DNA of 64,000 bases from positions 1,612,001-1,676,000 of the forward strand of contig OY829843.1 of assembly GCA_963691885.1 (NCBI GenBank), read 5' to 3'. The first letter of the stretch is position 1. Every line of letters begins with the position of its first letter. This stretch comes from G963691885 sp963691885 (GTDB lineage Bacteria > Pseudomonadota > Alphaproteobacteria > UBA8366 > Aestuariispiraceae). The notes beneath the pieces are model-generated. The model had not been told where the DNA came from. It made no database searches and worked only from the letters and a program-made list of their open reading frames with translations. Shown here one piece after another: positions 54,318 through 63,182 of this stretch. Both the position numbers and the translations under genes were made by a program.

Positions 54318-55328
54318 TCAGAGGGTGGCGTCAAACGCGGCCAGACGCTCTGCCTTGGCCTTGTCTGAGAGGAAGGAAGCGGCAAAGCCATTGCGCGCAA
54401 TCGCCACCATTTCATCACGGCTAACCTCAAGCGCCTGATCAATCGCCGTAAAGTTTTCCATTAGATAGCCGCCGAAATAGGCCGGATCATCGGAATTCAG
54501 AGTGACCGTCAAACCCGCATCCAGCATGGCCCGGAGGGGATGGTTTTCCATCGCGTCAACACCGCAAAGGCGCAGGTTTGACAGTGGACAAACCGTCAGT
54601 GCCATATCATCGGCCACAAGTCGCTTTACCAAAGCGGGGTCTTCGAGCGAGCGGTTCCCGTGATCAATCCGGTCGACGCCCAGAACATCCAGCGAGTCCC
54701 AGACATATTCAGGCGGGCCTTCTTCACCCGCATGGGCAACAAGTTTGAAACCATCCGCCTTCGCCCGGGCAAAGACACGGGCAAATTTTGACGGTGGATG
54801 CCCGAGTTCCGAAGAATCCAGACCGAAACCGAGAATCTGATCGCTGTAGCGAACCATCTCGTCATAGGTCCGCAAAGCGCTATCTTCGTCCAGGTGACGC
54901 AGGAAATTGGGGATTAACCCAACCTCGACATCCAACTCCGCTCGTGCGCGGGCAATAGCGCCCGTCAATCCCGCCATCACGGGCTCAAGGCTCAGACCAC
55001 GGTCCGTATGTCCCTGTGGATCAAAAAATATCTCTGTATAGACGACATTCTGATCCGCACAGCGTTTGAAATAGGCCATGGCCAGATCTTCAAAGTCCCG
55101 GGCCGTCAACAAGACCGACATACCCTGATAGTAAAGATCCAGAAAATCCTGAAGATTACCGAAATTATAGGCCGCACGTATTTCCTCAACCGATCCAAAA
55201 GCCAGAGACACACCATTTCGCCGCGCCAGTTCAGCCATATGTTCCGGTTCCAGGCTGCCCTCCACATGCATGTGAAGCTCTGCCTTTGGCAAAGCCTCAA
55301 TCAAGGAGAGTGTGCCGGGATCGCCCAT
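54318..55328 (-). CDS. Adenine/adenosine deaminase, adenine-type subgroup
   Basis: 336-residue amidohydrolase. Zinc ligands are in AELHMHVEGSLEPEHMAEL near residues 15-23; later AHAGEEGPPEYVWDSL near 205 (His and Glu), RIDHGNRS and LNSDDPAYFGGYL near 280. The NSDDPAYFGG and FDPQGHTDRG motifs fit the adenine deaminase subgroup (yeast Aah1-like) rather than classic adenosine deaminase, which usually has TDDP. Family: zinc-dependent removal of the 6-amino group, feeding purine salvage. Confidence 0.85.
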   Translation of the reverse strand: MGDPGTLSLIEALPKAELHMHVEGSLEPEHMAELARRNGVSLAFGSVEEIRAAYNFGNLQDFLDLYYQGMSVLLTARDFEDLAMAYFKRCADQNVVYTEIFFDPQGHTDRGLSLEPVMAGLTGAIARARAELDVEVGLIPNFLRHLDEDSALRTYDEMVRYSDQILGFGLDSSELGHPPSKFARVFARAKADGFKLVAHAGEEGPPEYVWDSLDVLGVDRIDHGNRSLEDPALVKRLVADDMALTVCPLSNLRLCGVDAMENHPLRAMLDAGLTVTLNSDDPAYFGGYLMENFTAIDQALEVSRDEMVAIARNGFAASFLSDKAKAERLAAFDATL

Positions 55329-55338
55329 GGTTGTTGCC

Positions 55339-55704
55339 TTACTCCTGACGTTTCAGCATCGGGCCGGCAGATGCACCACCCAAAACATGCATATGGAAAT
55401 GAGGGACGTCCTGATGCCCGTCCATGCCGGTATTCGCGATGAGGCGATAGCCGCTCTCGGTCACGCCTTTTTCTTGAGTAACTTTAGCAACCAGGCGGAA
55501 GAAATCAGCGATCTCGGCATCGCTGGCATTGATCATAAACTCTTCAGAAGAGAGATAGGGGCCCTTCGGTATCACCAGAACATGAACAGGCCGTTGTGGC
55601 TGTATGTCATTAAAGGCAAGGGAATGCTCACTCTCAGCAACCTTGCTGCAGGGTATTTCACCGCGCAGAATTTTCGCAAAGATGTTCTGGTCGTCATAGG
55701 CCAT
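55339..55704 (-). CDS. HIT-family nucleotide-binding protein
   Basis: 121 residues of the Hint group: KILRGEIPCSKVAESE near residue 10, HVLVIPKGPYLSSEE near 45, and the HIT motif HFHMHVLGG near 100. Hydrolyses adenosine-5'-phosphoramidate-type compounds; physiological role uncertain. ATG 55704 with GGAGCGG upstream. It lies 33 nt downstream of hisE and ends the his-type run on the minus strand. Confidence 0.92.
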   Translation of the reverse strand: MAYDDQNIFAKILRGEIPCSKVAESEHSLAFNDIQPQRPVHVLVIPKGPYLSSEEFMINASDAEIADFFRLVAKVTQEKGVTESGYRLIANTGMDGHQDVPHFHMHVLGGASAGPMLKRQE

Positions 55705-55737
55705 TTGCCGCTCCTTCAATCAGTCAGGCTGATTAAA

Positions 55738-56091
55738 TCAGTCCGCCGCGTTCTTTCCATCCTGAACCCGCGCAGCTTTTTCGTCTATCCCCGACATTTT
55801 CTCCCGGGCAGCAAGCTTGGCCCATACCTCTTCTGGCGTGACACCAGATGCCGACCACAGCACGAGCAGGTGATACAACAAATCTGCTGATTCACCTGCA
55901 ACCGCATCAGGATCTTTTGAAACAGCTGCAATAACAGTCTCCACTGCCTCTTCACCCAGCTTTTTGGAGATACGTTCGGGCCCGCCCGACAGCAGTTTGG
56001 CAGTGTAGGATGAGTCCGGGTCCGCGCCTTGCCTTTGCTGAATGGTCTGAAAAAGCCGGTCCAGAATTTCGGCGTTCAAGTCCGTTGCCAT
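55738..56091 (-). CDS. hisE: Phosphoribosyl-ATP pyrophosphatase
   Basis: Second step of histidine synthesis, 117 residues of the MazG-like fold. It has SYTAKLLSGGPERISKKLGEEAVE near residues 25-48 and ESADLLYHLLVLWSASG near 65-80, holding the metal-binding Glu/Asp residues. It is separate from HisI, as in other alphaproteobacteria; hisI is not in the window. 14 nt downstream of hisF. Confidence 0.95.
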   Translation of the reverse strand: MATDLNAEILDRLFQTIQQRQGADPDSSYTAKLLSGGPERISKKLGEEAVETVIAAVSKDPDAVAGESADLLYHLLVLWSASGVTPEEVWAKLAAREKMSGIDEKAARVQDGKNAAD

Positions 56092-56105
56092 AGCGTTGCC
56101 GCCCT

Positions 56106-56891
56106 CTAAAAACTGATCGCTGTCGCGGCAGAGGCGGGACGCACCGGTATTCCGGCAGCGGCCATATGATCCTTGGCCTCCTCGATGGAATAAGTTCCGA
56201 AGTGGAAGATCGATGCCGCGAGAACGGCAGATGCGTGCCCCTCGGTCACGCCCTCGACCAGATGATCCAGAGTACCAACCCCACCACTTGCGATGACAGG
56301 AATGCGCAGAGCGTCAGATACTGCCCGCGTCAGCGGTAGATTGAAACCTTCCTTTGTGCCGTCGCGGTCCATGGAGGTCAGGAGGATTTCACCAGCGCCC
56401 AACTCCTGCATGTATCGGGCCCACTCCACCGCGTCCAGGCCGGTTTCCTTGCGACCGCCATGGGTAAATATGCCCCAGCTGTCCGGTCCCGTGGATTTAG
56501 CGTCAACAGCCACCACAATGCATTGGCTGCCAAACCGTTCAGCGGCTTCTCGCACGAATTCCGGGCGAGTCACCGCGGCTGTGTTGATCGAAACCTTGTC
56601 AGCGCCTGCCAGAAGAAGCTTGCGGATATCTTCAACCGTCCGAACGCCACCCCCAACGGTCAGGGGCATAAAGACCTCTTTCGCTGTGCGCCGTACGACA
56701 TCATAAATCGTATCGCGGTTTTCGTGCGAGGCCGTGATATCCAGGAATGTCAGCTCATCAGCACCTGCCTGATCATAGAGGCGGGCCTGTTCGACCGGAT
56801 CACCGGCATCGCGAAGGCCGACAAAATTAACGCCTTTTACGACCCGTCCGTCTTTAACATCGAGACAGGGGATAACCCGTACGCCCAGCAT
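56106..56891 (-). CDS. hisF: Imidazole glycerol phosphate synthase, cyclase subunit
   Basis: 261-residue TIM barrel that pairs with HisH. VIPCLDVKDGRVVKGVNF at 6-22 holds the catalytic Asp, then ELTFLDITASHE near 46-57 and the phosphate loops GGVRTVEDI and ASGGVGTLDHLV near 225. It begins one base overlapping the hisA stop. Makes IGP and AICAR from PRFAR with ammonia from HisH. Confidence 0.97.
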   Translation of the reverse strand: MLGVRVIPCLDVKDGRVVKGVNFVGLRDAGDPVEQARLYDQAGADELTFLDITASHENRDTIYDVVRRTAKEVFMPLTVGGGVRTVEDIRKLLLAGADKVSINTAAVTRPEFVREAAERFGSQCIVVAVDAKSTGPDSWGIFTHGGRKETGLDAVEWARYMQELGAGEILLTSMDRDGTKEGFNLPLTRAVSDALRIPVIASGGVGTLDHLVEGVTEGHASAVLAASIFHFGTYSIEEAKDHMAAAGIPVRPASAATAISF

Positions 56892-57619
56892 CAGCCCTCT
56901 CCCCGACAGACAGAGATCGCCTCGCCCAGATCAATTGCCCCTTCATACAGGGCACGACCGGAAATGACGCCACTAATTACCCCATCGGCTTTCAGGGCGC
57001 GAATATCATCCAGAGACGCAACGCCACCACTTGCGATTATCGGGATATTTACCGCCCGGGCCAGCGCTGCCGTACTCTCAAGATTGACACCTGTCATGGC
57101 ACCGTCGCGATTGATGTCCGTATAGATAATTGCGGCCACACCAACATCTTCAAAGCGTTTGGCCAGATCCGTGACCTCTAGGTCCGATGTGTCTGCCCAA
57201 CCCTCAACAGCGACCTTTCCGTCACGGGCATCAATACCAACCGCAACCTTGCCCGGAAATTCTTTGCACGCCTCAATGACAACCGACGGGTCACGCACTG
57301 CAACCGTTCCAAGGATCACCCGCGACACACCGCGTTCCAACCAGGCGCCAGCCGCCTCAACAGACCTGATACCGCCACCCAGCTGAACCGGCACGGATCC
57401 AACTGAGGCAAGAATGTCATCAACGGCCGCCCCATTGACCGAACTTCCGGCAAAGGCACCATCCAGATCCACCGCATGGATCCAGCCAGCGCCAGCCGTC
57501 ACGAACGACGCTGCCTGACTGCCTGGACTGTCGTTAAAGACTGTCGCCTGATCCATGTCGCCTTTGAACAGGCGAACACATTGACCTTCTTTCAGGTCGA
57601 TTGCTGGATAGAGATCCAT
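56891..57619 (-). CDS. hisA: Phosphoribosylformimino-AICAR ribotide isomerase
   Basis: 242-residue TIM barrel homologous to HisF. LYPAIDLKEGQCVRLFKG at the N-terminus with catalytic Asp, LGGGIRSVEAAGAWLERGV near 78-96, TDINRDGAMTGVNLEST near 165 and SGGVASLDDIRALK near 195. ATG 57619 follows AGGGTGAGG; the in-frame GTG at 57628 overlaps the hisH stop and would add three residues. Confidence 0.97.
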   Translation of the reverse strand: MDLYPAIDLKEGQCVRLFKGDMDQATVFNDSPGSQAASFVTAGAGWIHAVDLDGAFAGSSVNGAAVDDILASVGSVPVQLGGGIRSVEAAGAWLERGVSRVILGTVAVRDPSVVIEACKEFPGKVAVGIDARDGKVAVEGWADTSDLEVTDLAKRFEDVGVAAIIYTDINRDGAMTGVNLESTAALARAVNIPIIASGGVASLDDIRALKADGVISGVISGRALYEGAIDLGEAISVCRGEG

Positions 57620-57624
57620 CTGCC

Positions 57625-58257
57625 TCACCCTTTCCAGGCCAGAAAATTGCTGATCAGGCGAAGGCCCGTCGACTGGCTCTTCTCTGGATGAAACTGCGTT
57701 CCGACCATGTTTTCGAGGCCTACGATTGCTGTCAATTTTGACCCATAATCAACATGGGCCAATAACACGTCCGAATTGTCCGTCACCAAGTGATAGGAAT
57801 GGACAAAATACGCGTACGCGCCTGTCGGTATCCCATCCAGAACCGGATGCGTACGGTCAATCTGCAACTGGTTCCATCCCATATGCGGGATCTTGAGATC
57901 CGCAGAATTTGGTTCAATTGCCTGTACGCGTCCAGACACCCAATCCAACCCGTCAAATACGCCGTGCTCTTCACCCAGTGTGGCCATCAACTGCATGCCG
58001 ACACAAATGCCCAGAAACGGTTTCTTCCTGTTCAAGACCTGCTCGATCAGACAATCAACCATGCCCGGCACCGCAAACAATCCATTGCGGCAATCCCCGA
58101 ACGCACCAACGCCCGGCAGAACAATATGGTCTGCCTGGCGCACCTGACCCGGATCGCTGGTTACCCAGACATGCTCCGCGCCCTGCCGTTCAAACGCCTT
58201 CGCAGCGGAACGCAGATTGCCTGAACCATAATCAATGATTGCAACTGAACCACCCAT
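57625..58257 (-). CDS. hisH: Imidazole glycerol phosphate synthase, glutaminase subunit
   Basis: 210-residue class I amidotransferase. Start GSVAIIDYGSGNLRSAAKAFE; the nucleophile Cys in LGICVGMQLMATLGEEHG near 85; catalytic His/Glu in FHPEKSQSTG near 190. It supplies ammonia to HisF. Located 5 nt before the hisA start, in the conserved hisB-H-A-F-E order. Confidence 0.97.
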   Translation of the reverse strand: MGGSVAIIDYGSGNLRSAAKAFERQGAEHVWVTSDPGQVRQADHIVLPGVGAFGDCRNGLFAVPGMVDCLIEQVLNRKKPFLGICVGMQLMATLGEEHGVFDGLDWVSGRVQAIEPNSADLKIPHMGWNQLQIDRTHPVLDGIPTGAYAYFVHSYHLVTDNSDVLLAHVDYGSKLTAIVGLENMVGTQFHPEKSQSTGLRLISNFLAWKG

Positions 58258-58309
58258 AAAACCACCCTCACTATGGGTTATCGATGCGGGCGATCAATTC
58301 GCCCCATCC

Positions 58310-58909
58310 TTACATGGATCCGCCAAGAACACCTTTCGTGGACGGAACCTGTTCGGCCTGACGCGGGTCAATCGCAATCGCAACCTTGATCGCCCTTGCC
58401 AGCCCTTTGAAGCAGGACTCGATGATATGGTGATTGTTTTCCCCATAGAGGTTTTCGACATGCAGCGTCATTCCAGCCGATTGCGCAAAGGCGGCGAACC
58501 ATTCCCGGAACAGCTCAGTATCAAAGTCACCCAGCTTGTCGCGGGTGAAATTCACCTTCCAGACCAGATGGGGTCGATTGGAGAGATCGAGGGAAACCCG
58601 GCTTAGGGTTTCATCCATCGGAATATAGGCGTGGCCATAGCGGTTAATGCCGCGACGATCGCCCAGCGCCGTACTCAATGCCTCACCCGTCACATAACCG
58701 GAATCCTCGGTTGTGTGATGAAAATCGATATGCAGATCACCTTTAGCCCGGACGGTCAGGTCCATCAGGCTATGGCGGGACAGCTGCTCGAGCATATGGT
58801 CAAGAAAGCCGATCCCGGTTGCGACGTCATATTTCCCCTGGCCATCAAGGTCGATGGAGGCAGAAATCTGGGTCTCTTTGGTGTTGCGTTCGATCGTGGC
58901 AACGCGCAT
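58310..58909 (-). CDS. hisB: Imidazoleglycerol-phosphate dehydratase
   Basis: 199-residue monofunctional enzyme (no fused phosphatase). Typical metal-binding motifs are GIGFLDHMLEQLSRHS near 33-48, IDFHHTTEDSGYVTGEAL near 61-78, and LYGENNHHIIESCFKGLARA near 155. First gene of the his run on the minus strand, divergent from hslVU. Confidence 0.97.
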   Translation of the reverse strand: MRVATIERNTKETQISASIDLDGQGKYDVATGIGFLDHMLEQLSRHSLMDLTVRAKGDLHIDFHHTTEDSGYVTGEALSTALGDRRGINRYGHAYIPMDETLSRVSLDLSNRPHLVWKVNFTRDKLGDFDTELFREWFAAFAQSAGMTLHVENLYGENNHHIIESCFKGLARAIKVAIAIDPRQAEQVPSTKGVLGGSM

Positions 58910-58972
58910 TTGCTGAACTCCTTAACAGAATACGGGTCGGGTGATAGCAGGTGACAACGGATTCGCCAATCA

Positions 58973-59001
58973 TTGCGTGCGAATTCTTCAAAGCCTATCA
59001 G
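58973..59001 (+). promoter_or_regulatory. hslVU promoter, RpoH-like
   Basis: TTGCGT (58973-58978), 17 nt, TATCAG (58996-59001), with CCTATCA covering the -10. The TTG-N18-CCTA spacing is the same as at dnaK and hrcA. The apparent TTG start of the long hslV frame is therefore the -35. Confidence 0.55.
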
Positions 59002-59044
59002 TCTGGCATTGACGCAAAGGCCCTTCCGCCTCATATCCATCGGC

Positions 59045-59617
59045 ATGAGCAATACATATTCTTCGTCGAATACCGACGCTTCCCAGATGCATGGCACCAC
59101 CATCCTGTCGGTCCGCAAAGACAACACTGTTGTCATCGTGGGCGACGGTCAGGTCAGCCTGGGTCAAACCGTCTTCAAATCCAATGCCCGCAAGGTCAGG
59201 ACACTGAACAATGGCAAGGTCATGGTTGGCTTTGCCGGTGCAACGGCAGATGCCTTCACCCTGCTGGAACGCCTGGAGGGAAAGCTGGAACAATATCCCG
59301 ATCAGCTGACCCGCGCCTGTGTCGAGCTGGCCAAGGACTGGCGGACTGACCGCTATCTGCGGCGGCTGGAGGCGATGATGGCGGTTGCCGATGCCGATGT
59401 TTCCCTGATCCTGTCTGGCACCGGCGATGTGATCGAACCCGAAGACGGTATCATCGGTATTGGATCCGGCGGTGCCTATGCACTCTCTGCGGCGCGGGCC
59501 CTTTATGACCGCGATGATATGGATGCCGAGGCAATCTGTCGCCGATCGATGGAAATTGCGGCTGGGATCTGCGTCTATACGAATGGAAATATCACCCTGG
59601 AGCGTATCAGCAAATGA
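59045..59617 (+). CDS. hslV: ATP-dependent protease subunit HslV (ClpQ)
   Basis: Proteasome-like threonine peptidase, about 190 residues. The catalytic Thr pair is in HGTTILSVRKDNTVVIVGDGQVSLG. ATG 59045 gives a short propeptide (MSNTYSSSNTDASQMHG) to be removed in front of the Thr; ATG 59087 (MHGTT) would be nearly mature. The C-terminal part has SGGAYALSAARALYD and GICVYTNGNI. It overlaps hslU by 4 nt and depends on it. Confidence 0.95.
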   Translation: MSNTYSSSNTDASQMHGTTILSVRKDNTVVIVGDGQVSLGQTVFKSNARKVRTLNNGKVMVGFAGATADAFTLLERLEGKLEQYPDQLTRACVELAKDWRTDRYLRRLEAMMAVADADVSLILSGTGDVIEPEDGIIGIGSGGAYALSAARALYDRDDMDAEAICRRSMEIAAGICVYTNGNITLERISK

Positions 59618-60924
59618 CCGATTTCAGCCCAAGAGAAATCGTCTCGGAACTGGACAGATTTATTGTCGGTCAGAACGAGGCCAAACGTGCCGTCGCTGTC
59701 GCCCTGCGAAACCGCTGGCGTCGCCAGCAGCTGACCGGCGATATGCGGGAAGAGGTTCTGCCAAAGAACATCTTGATGATCGGTCCAACAGGCTGCGGTA
59801 AGACCGAAATTGCGCGGCGCCTGGCAAAATTGGCCCAGGCCCCGTTTATCAAGGTCGAAGCAACAAAATTCACTGAAGTGGGCTATGTTGGCCGCGACGT
59901 AGAGCAGATCATAAGAGACCTTGTTGAGGTTGCCATTCAGATGGCGACAGAAACCCAACGTCGTGAAGTGCGGTCCCGGGCCGAACTGGCGGCCGAAGAA
60001 CGTGTTCTAGACGCGCTTGTTGGTGAGAACGCCAGTGATGCAACCCGTCAGAGTTTTCGCAAAAAACTGCGGGAAGGTCAGCTCGACGACAGGGAAATTG
60101 AATTACAGGTTCAGGATACCGGCGGCTTTGGCATGCCAACCATGGATATTCCCGGCATGCCTGGCGGCCAGATGGGCATGATCAATTTGAACGACATGCT
60201 GGGCAAAGCCCTTGGTGGACGCACAAAAACCCGCAAAATGACGGTTGTTGAAAGTTACGACGTCCTGCTGGATGAAGAGGCCGACAAGCTCGTAGATAAT
60301 GAAAAGATCACCCAGACCGCGCTGGAAAATGTCGAACAGAACGGCATCGTCTTTATCGACGAGATCGACAAGATCACCGTACGATCCGAGCGCCAGGGGG
60401 GTGATGTCAGCCGGGAAGGGGTTCAGCGCGACCTGCTGCCCCTGATAGAGGGCACATCGGTTGCCACAAAACACGGCGCGGTCAAAACCGACCATATTCT
60501 GTTTGTAACAAGCGGTGCCTTTCACCAATCAAAACCGGCTGATCTGCTGCCAGAGTTGCAGGGCCGACTGCCGATCCGCGTTTCGCTGGATCCACTGACA
60601 GAGGCGGAATTTGCCCGCATCCTTCGCGAACCTGAAAACAGCCTGCTGAAACAATACACGGCCCTGATGTCGACAGAGGATGTTTCCCTGAGCTTTGCCG
60701 AAGAAGCGATTGATCGCCTGGCCAGTCTTTCGGCCGAAATCAACGCAACGGTTGAAAATATCGGGGCAAGGCGTCTGCACACGGTTCTGGAAAAGCTGCT
60801 GGAAGAGATCAGCTTCACCGCGTCAGACCGCAGTGGCGAGGCTATTGAAATCACGGCAAGTGACGTTGATGAAAAGGTCGCGGGTCTGGCCAAAAACGCT
60901 GATCTAAGTCGCTTTATCCTCTAA
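59614..60924 (+). CDS. hslU: ATPase subunit HslU (ClpY)
   Basis: 436-residue AAA+ unfoldase that feeds HslV. Walker A GPTGCGKTE near residue 58, KVEATKFTEVGYVGRDVEQI near 80, an I-domain insertion (about 110-235) with a Gly/Met-rich loop, Walker B GIVFIDEIDKI near 245 and sensor/arginine regions, ending LSRFIL. ATG 59614 overlaps the hslV stop (ATGA). Confidence 0.98.
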   Translation: MTDFSPREIVSELDRFIVGQNEAKRAVAVALRNRWRRQQLTGDMREEVLPKNILMIGPTGCGKTEIARRLAKLAQAPFIKVEATKFTEVGYVGRDVEQIIRDLVEVAIQMATETQRREVRSRAELAAEERVLDALVGENASDATRQSFRKKLREGQLDDREIELQVQDTGGFGMPTMDIPGMPGGQMGMINLNDMLGKALGGRTKTRKMTVVESYDVLLDEEADKLVDNEKITQTALENVEQNGIVFIDEIDKITVRSERQGGDVSREGVQRDLLPLIEGTSVATKHGAVKTDHILFVTSGAFHQSKPADLLPELQGRLPIRVSLDPLTEAEFARILREPENSLLKQYTALMSTEDVSLSFAEEAIDRLASLSAEINATVENIGARRLHTVLEKLLEEISFTASDRSGEAIEITASDVDEKVAGLAKNADLSRFIL

Positions 60925-60960
60925 CCGAAAAGCACGAAAAATCCGAACCGGGAGGGAATG

Positions 60961-61899
60961 ATGGCTGTTGCCATGCTGAACACGCTGGACCATTGCGAAG
61001 CCTGGGCAGAGGCCATCAGGTCGCACGCGCCGGAACTTGATTTGCGGATCTGGCCTGAAATCGGAAATGCCGAGGAGATCACCCATGCTGTTGTGTGCCA
61101 TCCGGAAGTTGGTGCCCTTAAGCAGTTGCCCAACCTGAAAGCGATGCACAGCCTCTGGGCCGGGATCGATCACGTGACCAAAGACCCTGAAATGCCCTGG
61201 TCGGTCCCCTTGATCCGGATGGTGGATCATTCGCTGTCTCAAGGGATGAAGGATTATGTGACCGGGCATGTCTATCGATACCATTTGATGATGCCTGTCT
61301 TTGAAGCGCTTCAGGCCGTGAAAATCTGGAACCAGTCCGTTCCCCCTCTGGTCGAAGAACGCGCGGTGGGCGTAATGGGCATTGGAGTCCTTGGCGCGGA
61401 TATCGCGAAACAATTGGCTGGACTTGGCTTCAAGACCTCCGGCTGGGCACGCAGCAAAAAAGATATTCCGGGCGTTACCTGTTATGCCGGTTCAGGTGAG
61501 ATGGAAGCTTTCCTGAGCGGGTTGGATATTCTGGTCCTGCTATTGCCGAACACGCCGGAAACAGCGGATATCATCAATCGTGAGAGCCTTGCCATGCTAC
61601 CGAAAGGGGCTGCAATCGTGAATGCGGGTCGCGGCACCCTGATCGATGATGACGCGCTGATCGAAGCAATCGACAGCGGCCACATCTCGGGTGCGACGCT
61701 TGATGTTTTCAAGACAGAACCCTTGCCGGAAGACCATCCGTATTGGACCCATCCCAATGTGGTAATCACACCCCATGTTGCAGCGGAAACACGCATTTCA
61801 ACCGCCTCACAGGTGATTGTAAAAAACATCCGTCACCTCGACGGGGGCGGCGCGATTGCAGGTATTGAAGGCGTGGTCAACGCGGATGCGGGATACTAA
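60961..61899 (+). CDS. Glyoxylate/hydroxypyruvate reductase A-like
   Basis: D-isomer-specific 2-hydroxyacid dehydrogenase, 312 residues. The NAD(P)-binding motif is GVMGIGVLGADIAKQLAGLGF near 138, the Arg is in VNAGRGTLIDDDALIEA near 222, and the catalytic His is near the end of NVVITPHVAAETR. Residues of GhrA type (LWAGIDHVTKDPEMPW near 67). ATG 60961 has GGAGG 5 nt upstream; ATG 60958 is too close. The stop overlaps the stop side of the Smr gene by 4 nt (convergent). Confidence 0.9.
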   Translation: MAVAMLNTLDHCEAWAEAIRSHAPELDLRIWPEIGNAEEITHAVVCHPEVGALKQLPNLKAMHSLWAGIDHVTKDPEMPWSVPLIRMVDHSLSQGMKDYVTGHVYRYHLMMPVFEALQAVKIWNQSVPPLVEERAVGVMGIGVLGADIAKQLAGLGFKTSGWARSKKDIPGVTCYAGSGEMEAFLSGLDILVLLLPNTPETADIINRESLAMLPKGAAIVNAGRGTLIDDDALIEAIDSGHISGATLDVFKTEPLPEDHPYWTHPNVVITPHVAAETRISTASQVIVKNIRHLDGGGAIAGIEGVVNADAGY

Positions 61900-62486
61900 C
61901 CGATCTGACGGTTTCTTTTAAGCAGGACATATAGGGCGCCTGTACCACCATCTTTCTGTTGGGCGTAGTTGACGCTGAGCACAAAGGGCCTCAAGGCCGG
62001 GTCGTTCAGCCAGCGCGGTACCGAGGCCTGCAAAATACCCTTGCCCTTGCCTGTTACAACCAGAACACAGCGCTTCCCGGCCCAATGCGAATGGGTAATG
62101 AAGCTGTTCAGGACGTGATGGGCTGAGTCCTGCGTGTGTCCGTGCAGATCGATGCGCGCCTCTATCGCCAGTTTGCCTCTTTTCAGGCGTTCGGCAGTCC
62201 GCTTGTCCACACCGGGGGCCTTGCCGATCTCAAGGGGTTCCGGTTTTCGGGATACAGGCGCAGCGGGGGCAGACGGGGGTACCGATCGGGTCATTGGTGG
62301 ACCTGATTTTTTCTTGGATTTCTTGCCAGTCGAGAGCGATCCGGGGTCTGTCGTCGGGTTAAGCGCTGAATCAATTTGATGGATGGCAACATCCCGCGAT
62401 GCCAGCGGTTTGATGGAGTCAGTAACAGCCCGCCAAAGGGCCGTGCCCTCCTTATCAGGGTGTTTATCTGACTTTCTTCGTGCCAT
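61896..62486 (-). CDS. Smr-domain protein
   Basis: 196 residues. The N-terminal 110 residues are polar and low-complexity (Ser, Pro, Lys). The C-terminal Smr domain has ARIDLHGHTQDSAHHVLNSFI near 110-130 and RCVLVVTGKGKGILQASVPRWL near 140-160. The LDLHG- and TGKG-type motifs are present as in MutS2-like and SmrA nucleases. Activity is inferred. Confidence 0.92.
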   Translation of the reverse strand: MARRKSDKHPDKEGTALWRAVTDSIKPLASRDVAIHQIDSALNPTTDPGSLSTGKKSKKKSGPPMTRSVPPSAPAAPVSRKPEPLEIGKAPGVDKRTAERLKRGKLAIEARIDLHGHTQDSAHHVLNSFITHSHWAGKRCVLVVTGKGKGILQASVPRWLNDPALRPFVLSVNYAQQKDGGTGALYVLLKRNRQIG

Positions 62487-62510
62487 AGGACGACAAATAG
62501 CAGAACAGGG

Positions 62511-63182
62511 TCAGGAATCGTCAACCATGATTATGTGGAGGCGTCTGGGCCCATGAGCACCCAGATAAATCGTTTGCTCAATATCGCCTGTTCGCGACGG
62601 GCCCGTGATCAGGTTGACCGCACGGGGCATCATGCCTCTCTTCCGCACCATATCCCACCCGTCTTCATACGCACCCTTAACTTCAGACGAGCGAATCAGC
62701 ACGATATGAGTTTCAGGCAGAAAATTCAGCGTAATCGGGCTTTCAGCACCGGAACCCATGAAGAGCGTTCCTGTCTCGGCTACACCACAGACCCCGCGCG
62801 ATAGGCCAACTACATCTGACTCATCACTGATACCCTCTGTAACAGTAACAGAAGGTGTGTGTTCCCAGGAAATCGACTGTAATTCCGGATGGGGCGCCAT
62901 CTTGAATGCGGCGGGAAGGTTCTCGCTGGCGAGATAATCACTGATCGCCTGAGGCACAGCGGTATCGTCCGCGACCCGCGCAACCGTTGCATTCACCTTC
63001 TGTGCCTGGCGGGTGAAGAGATCAATCAGACCTTCCTGATCCAGATTGACTCGGTCCGGAATGATACCGCGGCCCTTTTTGGCGATACGGGCTTCAAGGG
63101 CCGACGCGTCCTGGCGATCCGGCGCGCCAGCGGCGTTCAGGCCAGAACGGATCTGACCCAGGATCATTGCCCGGCTGCTCAT
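62511..63182 (-). CDS. LutC/YkgG-family lactate-utilisation protein
   Basis: 223 residues of the LUD domain: IRSGLNAAGAPDRQDA start, LIDLFTRQAQKVNATVARV near 50, and the conserved GVCGVAETGTLFMGSGAESP near 130-148 with ETHIVLIRSSEV. LutC works with LutB and LutA to oxidise L-lactate. The start overlaps the lutB stop by 4 nt, so translation is coupled. Confidence 0.92.
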   Translation of the reverse strand: MSSRAMILGQIRSGLNAAGAPDRQDASALEARIAKKGRGIIPDRVNLDQEGLIDLFTRQAQKVNATVARVADDTAVPQAISDYLASENLPAAFKMAPHPELQSISWEHTPSVTVTEGISDESDVVGLSRGVCGVAETGTLFMGSGAESPITLNFLPETHIVLIRSSEVKGAYEDGWDMVRKRGMMPRAVNLITGPSRTGDIEQTIYLGAHGPRRLHIIMVDDS

